Shown: piece after piece, positions 10,301 through 22,300 of the stretch
Position numbering within the stretch: the first letter of the stretch is position 1
Layout of the letters: each line of letters begins with the position of its first letter
Position numbers and translations under genes: made by a program
The notes under the pieces: model-generated
The model's database searches: none
Seen by the model: only the letters and a program-made list of their open reading frames with translations
What the model was told of the DNA's origin: nothing
From: Prosthecobacter fusiformis
GTDB lineage: Bacteria; Verrucomicrobiota; Verrucomicrobiia; Verrucomicrobiales; Verrucomicrobiaceae
Length of the DNA: 64,000 nucleotides
Reading direction: 5' to 3'
Assembly: GCF_004364345.1 (NCBI RefSeq)
Contig: NZ_SOCA01000003.1
Location: 434,001 to 498,000, forward strand

Positions 10301-13300
10301 TCAAATAAGTTGAATATTCCTGCTAACAATGCCCAGGTACTAAAGGTGGGCATGGCGGTAACGCATCCTAATTTGCCTCCAGGCACCGTTATTACGGAGG
10401 TTGTTCAGACTGATACCACCACTCAAATTACTCTGAGCAATGCGCCGATCTCGGGGGGATTAGTGGCGTCGTCTCAGTCAGTGGTCATCTCCGGCGGAAG
10501 CGTCGGTTTGACGAAGGCTGGACCTGGAACGCTGGTTTTGTCTTCTACCACAGGCAATACTTACAGTGGACCTACCATTGTGAATAACGGCATTTTAAGT
10601 CTGCGGCATCAGGACAGTCTGGGCACAGCACCTAGCAGCTTTGTTTCGAATCAGGTTCAGATTAATGGCGGGACTCTGCAATTTACACGGGCAGCTGCAG
10701 TTGGGGAAACGAAGTATGATTTCAATTATGGTGGCAGTCAGGACTCTAATTTAAACGGAGCAAATCGTGGATTTTACTTCGGCGAATCTGGCGGACGGCT
10801 GGAAGTGGGAACAGCAACCACCAATCCTGGAGAATCCAATAACCCGCTGATCAATGTCACCATTGCTAACCCTATCGATGCCTATGGCCTGGTAGAACTA
10901 GCTGTAAAGTCTAATACTTCACCCAACTCCAGTTTCACAAATACCCTGACGTTAGGAACTCAGTCCTCAACGAATCAGTTTAGAGGAGGTATCAAAACTG
11001 AGGGTAGCTACAACGGTACTATTTTAGTGAATGGCAATAATTACATCAATGGGTTCTTGATGGAAGGTTCTAATTTTACTTTGGAGCATGACAATGACTT
11101 TAGTGGTCCAATTCGTATTTTCGGCGGTACACTTACTTTGAATGGCTCCAATACTTACAACGGCAGTAACCTATTTACTGAAACAATCATTGTCGGCGGT
11201 AGGTTAGTGATGGGTAGCAGCACCGCCTTAGGGACGGAAGGTTTCAAAATTAACTTGTCAGAGACCGCAGAATTTCGACTCAATGGCACAAATCAAACAT
11301 TGAGAGGATTAACTGGCGTCACAAACTCTAGAATCAGCAATGGAAGTGTGATTGAAGCAAACCTTACTATCAATATTGATGCAAACGAGACCTTTAGCGG
11401 TGAAATTGTAGACGGAGGCTTTGAAAGCTTAAATTTGCACAAAACGGGTCCAGGCCGCTTGACTCTGACTAATGAAAAAAACGATTTCAGCAGGTTAACC
11501 ATCTCTGAAGGGGTATTGGATGTCACTACGGTTTCGCGCAGTGGCAGAAATTCAGCAATTGGCCGTGGTATCGATGGCAGTGCATCTGAAATTGTCATCA
11601 ATGGAGGTGCACTTTCCTTTACCTTGTCCAATGAGCAATACACTGACCGCTCCTTCACTATGGGGGCGGGTATAAATGGGGCCACTCTTGTGGCCAATGG
11701 CGTTGATCAAGCCGCCCGAATAATATTGGGTGAGAATACCATTTCTGGAGCAGGCACCATCAATGAAGAGCGGACAAACAGTGCAGCCGTAGCTTTTATA
11801 GGAAGTGGGTCACGCACCTTGACCCTCAGTGGTTCGAATTTGGGGGACAACGAATTTCAACTACAACTCTCAGACAAATCCATTACGGAAACCACGTCAC
11901 TGCTGAAAACTGGGGCAGGCACCTGGGTTCTCGGCACGGCAGGAGATTTCACCGGCCAAGTAACGGTGCACGATGGAGCACTGGCCATCGCTGCTAATAA
12001 CGTTTTAGGCACGACTGGAATCCATACGACGGTTGATCTCGCCGCCAATACCTTTACCGGTAACTTACCTAATGGAGTGGAGGTGTCTTTCCTTTATTTG
12101 ATTGGCAAGCGTCTGCCGCTCGGTATTCTTCCAAACCAAAGGTATTATGTTATTGAATCGGATAGCATAGCTCTGACATTTAAACTGGCGACCACGAGGT
12201 CCTCAACAACTGCAATTGATATCGAAAGTCCGACTCAAAATGCTGATCTGAGTGACATCCGATTTATTCCGAATATTCAGGCAATGGCTACTACAGTCGC
12301 AACGATGGAACCTGCGAGCACTTTTACAGGTAACCTGCCGAATGGCACAGCAGTAGTTTTCGCTACGCAGATTGGTGCTAAACTGACAGGTAAATCTGAT
12401 AATGTTCTTTCTTCACTGCCCAACGGCATTGTGGCTTATGAAACCTATTATGTCATGAATGCGACAGGAAATACTTTTCAAGTCTCCAAGACTTTAAGTC
12501 CGCTCACTAAAGTGACTTTAACCAGTAATTCTACCGGTAATATTTATTATAAGGCGGAAGTCCCTGGCAATACCTCAGAGGGGATAGCTGTTTTGGGTGG
12601 ACGTTTGGAGTTGCGTAACGTGGACTATATCACTCCTGAAACCGTCACTTTCCAAGGTGGTGCATTGACAGTAGGAGCCAATACGGAGGCACGCTGGAGC
12701 GGTAATTTCGATATTCAGTCAGCAACTAATTTTACTGTCGCATCCGATTCAGAATTGACTCTGGATGGAAATCTATTGGGAAACCGAGCCATCACTCAGT
12801 TAGGAGAAGGCACAGTCAGGCTGCGTGGTGAAACACTGATGCCTACGCAGCCAAACGCTCCTGGTGCAACTGGTACCTCCACGGCCGGTCAAATGGACAA
12901 CTCTCGTCGGAGTTATACCGTTCAATCGGGAACATTAATCCTTGATTATAGCCTCAATAACAATTCCAAGTTGGTGGACCTCGCAGCCCTGGTCTTGGGG
13001 GGAAGTCGGCGTGGCGGTGAATTGAGACTTCAGGGAGGAAACCACGAAGAAATCATCTCGGGCCTGACTCTGAGCGGTGGTGCCAACCGAATTTATCGGG
13101 ATAGTGGCACTAGCAGCATCAGACTGAATACGATCACACGTGGAGAAGGTTCTACGCTATACTTTGATCTGGCAAGGATTGCCTCGGTGGACAATCTGAA
13201 TACAAACAACATACTTGGAGGATGGGCAGTCATTCGAGACGCAGTGGCCCCAGCACGTTGGGTGATCCCGGGGACGGTGAGCAAAAACTTTTCAGCGAAT

Positions 13301-16300
13301 GCGGTGACTAATGTTTTATCGCTGCCCTTGGCCCAAGGCAGTCACTTTTTGAGTGATGGTACAGCGGTAAGGTTGACGACTGTGGGTACCCTGCCTGCCC
13401 CTTTACAAACTGGGGTGACTTATTATGTGACCAACGCGGGAACACGCACTTTTAAACTCTCTGAGGTGCCATTCGGTCTTCCAATTGACATCTTGGACAC
13501 TGGTACTGCTGGTGCCACTCAACATACAGTAGCTACTTATTTGGCAGGTGGGGAAATCGCTCGCTTGGGGGCGGGTTCTCTTATTTTTACAGCTAACCAA
13601 GACAATTATCCCGGGGTGCTGGGCAATAATGTCTTCCAAATTGAAATTGATAATGTTGCGACTACAGGGCCAATCACTTCTGTTCTCTCAGGCGGATTTC
13701 CAAACAACTTGCCAATTGTTTACAAGATTACTACCACCTCGGATAACAGCAGCACGAAAGCAATCGTAGAGCATGTTAATAGCAATCCGACAGTTACCAC
13801 TTACTTTACCGCAAGTGCATCAACTTTAGACACCACTGCGGATCCACAAGATTATCCCCCCACATACCTTAATGGAGGCAGTGATGATACAGGTAGTGAC
13901 AATATGGGGTGGGCGCGCAACGGCTCCAATTCTGCCGATGGTCTCGTCCAGGTGAATACAAACTACAGCAACAATGCGTGGGGCCGGAATCTCAACACGA
14001 CGGTCAACCCCAATTTATTGAGCGATCCATCGCTTTCGATATCCCCACTGGAAAATGAAACTTTTACCCTTCGATTTGCCGCCAGTGCACCTTCGACAAT
14101 CAATCTGAGTAGGGATGAGTTATATACGCTACAGACGGGATCCATTTTGATCTCGCCCAGCGTCGGGGCCAATGATTCTACCATCAACGGAGTGGGGAAC
14201 TTGACCACTGAGAATTCTGGCAATCTTCGCAATTTCCTGATCCACCAATACAATGAACTCGGGGATTTGGTGATCGGTGCCGATATCGTTAATCGTGAGC
14301 CTTTCACAAGATTAGGCAGCCTGACCCGCGGGGACCTGACGATTCTTAGTGGTCTTAGCAGAACAGATGACCTTTTAAATGTCCCAGTGAGTGGATCTGT
14401 GATCCCTGAAGGAGCAACAGTCACCGAGATTATTGATGCCTATACAGTGAGAATTAGCGAACCCGTCACAAGTACCACAGCAGTCCGTGAGGGATTCATC
14501 TTTACTATTGATGCTGTACCGGTTGAACGCCAAGCCACGACGCAGAATGCGACGACCCAAAATCGCATCAATGGCATCGTTGATAGCCAAGGAAGAATCT
14601 CGACTGCCGACCTTTATATTGGTATCCAAGTTTCCGGGCCAGGCATACCTGCGGGTGCCACAGTAACTGCTATTTTGAATGATGCAGATATTCAGATTAG
14701 TACGAACCATTTCTTCAACGGCCTGCTGACACAACTTACCTTCACACCGACAAATGGACTTGAAAAACTGGGTAAAGGAACTTTGATCCTCAATGGCAAC
14801 AACACTTACGATGGTGTGACTTTCTTGGCTGACGGCATGCTACGGGCGCTCAAGCTGACAGATGGCGGTGTGGCAGGAAGCCTTGGCATATCTTCGGCAC
14901 TTGAAGATAATCTTAATTTCAATGGCGGCACATTACAGTATGTAGGAGAAAATTCCTCTACTAATCGTGGTTTTACCATCACGGATTATGCTGTGCTTAA
15001 CATTGGACATGAGAAGACCACCTCCCTGTTTACGGGCAATATTAAAGTGACCGGACAATTGGGGGCCAGTGACAGGCTCGAAAAAACTGGTTCAGGCACG
15101 CTAGAAATGCGTGGTTCAGGCAGTCTAAATGCGATCAAGGTGGATGAGGGCAAATTGCGTGTTCAAGTGGTGGATCTCAACCCCTCGGCTGCAACCACTA
15201 CAGCATCAAATCTTGGAGGAAATCTGCTTACCAGCCTGCATGTCTCAGGGGGGGCGTTTGAACTTCGTGGTCTGGCAGAGGCAAATGCAACACAAACGTA
15301 CGGCGGGTCCTTTTATGTGGGTGAAGGCAGTTCTGAAGTTCGGGCCATCAGCGTGGTGGGATTTAATCCTGCCAATCTAAGCAGCGGTGAAGTTCAGCGC
15401 AGCACCACTCTGACATTGATGGGTGGAGATGACATGGCAAGCCTTGTGCGTATGTCAGGTGGGACAGTACGTTTTGTCGAATCGCCTGAAGGTGACGCAC
15501 TCGGTGCAAATATTGTATTAAATGCAGCCGATCAATTTAAAAGTGTGATCCTGCCTTGGGCAGTTTACGAGAATACGACCAATGTGGCCAATCCCGGGGT
15601 GAACGATTTTGCCTCAATCGAAGCTGGACCTACGGCTAATATTATATCGGCCGATGTGGCCTTCCTGTATAAATTGGGGCCTGATAGTGTCAAAGCTAGC
15701 ACTTGGGGTCTTACGGGTGCTAAGATCAATGCTTCTGAAGGGGGCACAGAAACAGTAGAGTTCTTGAGTGGTGTTACCGTGGTAGAAGGTAGCACAACAG
15801 TCAGCATAAGTTCGAACCAGTCTGTCAGATTTAACCGTCTGATGACAACCATGAGTGTTTTTGGTCCTGGTATTGTTGCTGGAACAAGAGTTCTTGCCAT
15901 TGATAAGGTAAACCGCACGGTGACTCTCAATAATGCAGCTACGCTGAGCTCGACTTCGGGGGTTTATACTTTTGAGATGGTGAATACCATCAATGGGTAT
16001 GTGGGAGTGGATTCTTCTAACCCGTCTGCTGGTGCTGACCGCGAAGTTAACAGCCTTCGTTATTACAGTAATTTGGACAGCCTGGTAACGATTAACGATG
16101 GCAGCACCCTTAAGATCACTTCAGGTGCGATTTTGGTGGGAGCCAATGTGCGCGGTGGAAACAAAAGTATCCTGGGCGAAGGTGACATCACAGGTGGCGG
16201 CTCAGGTGATTTCAGTAACATCATTATCCACAATTATAATGCGGGGGGGACATTAACCATCGGTGCAAATGTTGTTCAGAACATTATCAAAACCCAAAGA

Positions 16301-19300
16301 ATAGTGGGTGGAGTCGCTGTCGGATATGGCTCAGTAACCAGTGGAGAGACCTTGCTAGATGTTCCTTATGAGGAATACATCATGTACACACAAGTTTCTG
16401 CCGGTATGAAAGTGACCGGGGAAGGTATAGCTACAGACACTTATGTGACAAGCGTGGTGGACGGGAAAATTTACCTCTCCAAGCCAGCCATAAGCACGGA
16501 GGAAAATGAGATTTACAGCTTCCATTCAGTGACAAGTTTTGTGCAGGCAGGGATCGGCACCACTATCCTTTCGGGCGACAATACATATACAGGCAATACC
16601 TTTGTCCACGGTGGAGTGCTGCGATTGGATTCTGCCAATGCAGTGCCAGGTGGCATTACCGCTTCGGCTGACGAAGACACATCGAGTCATATCATTGTCA
16701 AAGATGGAGTAGTTGGCCTGGGCCTGGAAGATTTTACCCGTAATTTGGGGACTGCTAACAATCAGATTGAATTTAAAGGCAGTGGTGGTTTTGCTGCCTA
16801 CGGTGCCGACCGTGTGGTGGACTTTGGTGGAGCTGGTTTGACAAAGCGGCTGCGTTTTGGCAATGAGGGTTTTGTGGCAGATGGTTCCTCGCTGATTCTG
16901 GGGGCGGCCGATGCCACCCATAAAGTGATCATGGCCAATCCGATTGATCTGGGCAGCTTTAGCCAAGCAGTAAGAGTAAACAATGGCCCAGCGGATATCG
17001 AAGGTGAATTGGCCGGGCCGCTGTCAGGTATTGGCAAGCTTATCAAATTTGGACTTGGTTCTCTACGTCTGAATGCGGCAAACACGCATACTGGCGGGAT
17101 TGAAATCTCGGAAGGACGTCTTGTCGCTGCGAATGTAGCCAATGTTTTTGGAACTTCTACGGGCATTGTCTCGATGGGCACCAGCACGACTAACACCTCT
17201 AAAAATGGGGCTATTGAACTGACCCTTGAAGGTGGAGTAATCAGCAACAGCCTCAAAATTGGCAGTGTTAATTCAAAGGGGTCGGACTGGGTCACACGAG
17301 GCACGGTAGCAAATGTGGCTTCTCATTCCTCCATGATGGTGGTGAATGGTTACCCAGCGATCGCTTATTATGATACGACGAGCAAAGACTTAAAGTTTGT
17401 TCGTGCCGCCGACGCGAGGGGTAATTCCTGGCTGGCACCGGTGACTTTGGCCTCCCGTGGGGACGTAGGTCAGTATCCCTCTTTGTCCATCATCAATGGC
17501 AATCCTGCGGTGAGTTATTACAATGCCACCAATGGAACCCTCTCTTACATCCGCTCCAATGATGCGAGCGGTGTGACTTGGGCCATCCCAGTGCTCTTAG
17601 ATACCAATCCGGTGAATGTTGTCGCCGCGCAGCCGGATGGGAAAGTGGTCGTGGGCGGTACCTTTGTGGAGTTTGACGGTGTGGTCAAATCTCGGCTTGT
17701 GAGGTTGCTTGAAGACGGAGGCCTGGATCCTGATTTTAACGTCACTGTAAATGGTGAAGTCCGCGCGATCGTCATTGAGACAAGCAATAACAACAACATC
17801 ATCATCGCGGGTGCATTTACCCAAGTAAACGGTGTCACATGTGGTAACATCGCACGTTTGAGCAGTGCTGGTGTTCTGGACGTGACATATACTGCAAATG
17901 CTTCGGGCGGTGCTGTTCGTGCCTTGCTGTTGCAACCAGATGGCAAGCTGCTGGTAGGGGGCGCATTTACCAGCATCGGCGGGAGTTCGCGCAACCGCCT
18001 GGCACGCCTCGAAACGACGGGGCTTGCAGATAACACCTTTGCTCCAGATGTGAACAATGAAGTGTTTGCATTGGCACGTCAGACAGATGGTGCTGTCGTC
18101 TTCGGCGGCACATTTACTCAAGTGAATAGCATTACTCGCAACCGCGTTGCGAGAGTGAGTTCACTTGGTGTTTTGGAAGACTTCAATCCGAATGCGAGTG
18201 CCCAGGTTAGTGCTGTTGCCGTAGCTGCTGATAACAAGATTTACATTGGCGGAACATTCGCAACAGTCACTGGAACTGGCTCTACGGTAACTAAAACCCG
18301 TAACCGTCTCGCCCGTTTGAATTCGGATGGCACAGTGGACACAAATTATGCTGTCGAGGTGAATGCTGAGGTGCGTGGACTCCGTCGTCTGTCTACGGAC
18401 AAGATTGCTCTTTATGGCATCTTCACGGGTGTGGGACAGACTCCGGCCAATTATCTTGCCCGCCTCAATTCTAATGGTGAGGTGGATGAAACTTTCCTGC
18501 CAGATCCTGATTATGAGGTTCGTGGCTTGGATGAGCATAATGGCAAGCTGGTTATCGGCGGCCTTTTCAGCAATGTTGGCGGTGCTACTCAACAGTTTGT
18601 AGGACGTCTGTTAATGACTGGCGTTGCTGACACTGCTTTCAATAAGCGTCGCGTGAATGACCGTGGACAATACAGCTCACTCTGCCAAGTGACGACCGCC
18701 CCCGCCATCTCTTACTATGATGTGGCCACAGGTGATCTGCGCTTCGTTCGTGGCCTGGATGTGAACGGGGCCGCCTGGGGTGCTGCACTGACGCTGGCCT
18801 CAGAGGGTGATGTCGGCAAGGCCACCTCCATGAAGATCGTCAACATCGGCGGTGATCTGGTCAGCCAATATACTCAAACGGGTAGTGCAGGCATTTCAGG
18901 TGTTGCCATCCTGGGCACTCCTGCCATTGCCTACCATGATGAGACGAATGGTGATTTGAAATATATCCTTTCAAATAATGCCGACGGCTCATTTTGGGGC
19001 AAGCCCGTGACCGTGGTGGCGACCTCGGATCATGTAGGCGATTACCTTTCTCTGGCGATGGTGGACGGGGCCCCTGCGATCGCATACTATAACACGACTG
19101 ATGGAGATTTGGAGTATGTCTATTCCGTCAATACGAACGGCACGAAAAATGTTGCTGGTGTGAAGACTAACCTGACGAGCGTTGGCGGCAGTCCCGTCAC
19201 CATCCCGGAAGGCAATGTGACTTATACCCCAACCTGGAGCACACCAAGGAAGCTTGATGAATCTGGGGACGTGGGGCTACATCCAAGTCTGGCTGTTGTG

Positions 19301-22300
19301 AATGGCCAGCCGACATCCGCCACAGGGTTCCCTGCGGTGGCTTACTATGATGCCACAAATATGGATCTGAAGTATATCAGAGCTGGAACATCCAATGGCT
19401 TGGCTTCGCCAAATCCGGCTATCCCCGCCTGGGGAACGCCAATCAAGGTGCAGACAGCCGGAAATGTAGGCCAGTATGCCAACTTGGCCATGACGGACGG
19501 GGTTGCTGGGATCAGCTATCAGGATGGAACCACTGTTAAATTTCTCCATCTGTCCGATGCAACAGGGTACTCCAAAATTGATGTTGAGGGGAATACAACG
19601 CTGGCAGGTGGCATCAACCTGGATGGCAGCGTATTGTTCGCCCCAGATCTTGGGCAGACTCTCACGATTACAGGTGCCCTGACGGGAGCAGGCGGCATCC
19701 GCCTTATTTCTGAGGGAAGTCTGTTAATTAGCGGCACGAGCAACAATTTCGGCACCGGCCTGGGGGCTGATCAAGAGGCTCCTGTAGTCATTCGCACGGG
19801 AGATCTGCTGTTGGGTTCAAGCAATGCTCTTGGCACCAATCGAGTGGATCTTGGAGATTCCTCCCCAGGGTTGATCACAAAGCGCGATGTAAATGGAAAT
19901 GTGGTCCAAACGAATCCGCAAGTGATCACGGTGGAGCGCGCCACAACCGGCTTCAGCCTCATTCGCTCAGGCGGTCGCTTCGATGCTCAACATAACGGAA
20001 GATTCGGCAACGTTGCTGAAGGCCCGGGTGCCTTTGTAGAAGTAAGCACCACCATTGATGGGCACACTTATACCCAGGCAGATGAGGGAACACTCATCCT
20101 GGTAAAAGATGAAATTGACAATCCAGCCTGGAACGGTGTTTACAGCATTCAGTATGCCTCAGGCATCCAACTGGATGGCACTATGAATCTTGTGCGTGCT
20201 CCTGCGATGGATGAACTGGCCGAATTTGGTTACGGTATTCAGGTGCGCATCACGGACGGCACATTTGCTGGAAAAGCCTATTTCCTGGCCAGCAAGGTCG
20301 TGGAATTTAATGCCTCGCCAGTCCACTGGGTAAATGATGCCCCAGATGCTGCGCTAGCCCTGCGTGCGAATGTCAGCGGATTGACCATTGCCAACGACAT
20401 TGACGTTAACAGCAGGCTCGGTGCCGGGGCGATGAGCCTGGGCGCTGCACAAACGGTTACTACCGGCAATGTCACATTTACGGGCGCCATCACCCTTCAA
20501 GACAATCAGCCTGCAACGGCTGAGCTGCAGACATTGAGGCTCGATTCCTCCATCGCCAGCGGCTACGGCGTCAGCGTGAACGGCTTGATATCTGAAAGCC
20601 ACGGCACTTCTGCTTCGGGCGCTCCGGCTGATGTCCTTACCTTGAGCAAAACTGGGACTGGGGTGGTTACCTTGCGGAATAATTCCAATAGCTTCCATGG
20701 GGGAGTGACCGTGGACCAGGGTACATTGCTGATCATGAATACAGATGTATTGGCCGGTTCCGCAACAGGCAGCGGCACGGTCACTGTGAATGCTGCAGCC
20801 GTGCTGGGTGGTACAGGGCGCATTGGTGGGGCCGTCAATCTCATCGGCACAGGTACGGATCTGGCTACACGGGCGATTCTGCGTCCCGGAGACCCAACAC
20901 TAGTCGCCGTCGGCGAGGAAAAGCTGACCATTGGCGGAGCGCTGACGGTAGGTGCGAATTCGGTAGTTGAGTTCGCTCTTGGTTCCACCAACTGGACCAA
21001 ACTGGCGGCTGAAACTGTCAGTATGACCCCTACGGGTCGCCTGGTGGTGACTCTGACTGACCTTCCTGCCTATGGAACGGTGTTTGACCTTATGGATCTG
21101 ACCACCACCCTGACCTTCACAGCCCCTGGTGCAATCTCCCTGAGAGATTATTTGAAGCTGCCTGGAGAGTATGAATGGAATACGGATACATTCCTCACCG
21201 ACGGCAAAATCACCTTGGTCAAACAAACAGAGCAAGTATCCATTGTTAGCATCACGCGGACACCGGATAGTGCCGTCAATCCTGGTCAGTCCATGGCATT
21301 CACCGTTACTGTCACCGGTAGCCCAGTCTTTAAATATCAGTGGCAGAGGAGTATCAATGCTGGGCCATTTGAAAACTACGGCCCTGCGAGAGAGTCCCAA
21401 GGTCCGATTCATACGACTAATGTGCTTACGCTGCCTTCCGTGGTTGAGGCCGATCAAGGCTCATATAGGGTGGTGGTGAGCAATGGTGATGGTGTTTATA
21501 CGCAGACTAGCTCAGCGGTGGAACTCATCGTAAATGATCCGCCATCACTCACAGTGTTGGGGTCTCACGTTAAGAATCCAGGTGAGACAGCAACATTCAC
21601 CATCACTGCATCCGGCCCAAATCCCTACACCAGTTTTGTCTGGAAAAAGGGTGCTACGGTCATCAATTCAGGTGGTCGCTTCACGATCACTTCGGATTCC
21701 ACGACGGGCGTGTCCACTTTGGTGATCACGGACGTTTCAGACGTGGATACATCGAACAACTACAACGTAACCGTGGGCAACGCAGTCGGGAACACCGTCA
21801 GCAATTCCGCTTCTCTCACAGTAAATAAAGCCATCGTCATCACTCAACAGCCGATTAACTCGGTCATCGCTGAAGGTGAAACGGCCAACTTTAATGTGGT
21901 CGTGTCTGCGACATCTACTGCCCCAATCAACTACCAATGGCAGTGGGACAAGGACCGTGCTGAGGGCGACTATGTGGCCATTAACGACATCGGCATTGTG
22001 TCTAACACAAATCAATTGAGCCTTGCTGGTCTTACGAATGAAGATTCCGGCTTCCGTGTGCGGGTCCGGGTATGGAATGTGGTGGGTGAGGAAATAAGCA
22101 CTGCAGCTTCAATCATGGTTCAAGGCAATACTGGCGTTCCTGTTTTCCTTGATCACCCTGCTTCGCAAACCGTGCTTGCCGGCACCATCATGTATCCCGG
22201 GGATACCGTCCAACTTGTCGCCCGTGTTGGCGGATCAGCTACAGGCCGCAAACTACAGTGGAGAAAAGGGACGGCGAATGTTCGTCTCGGGGAGATCATC

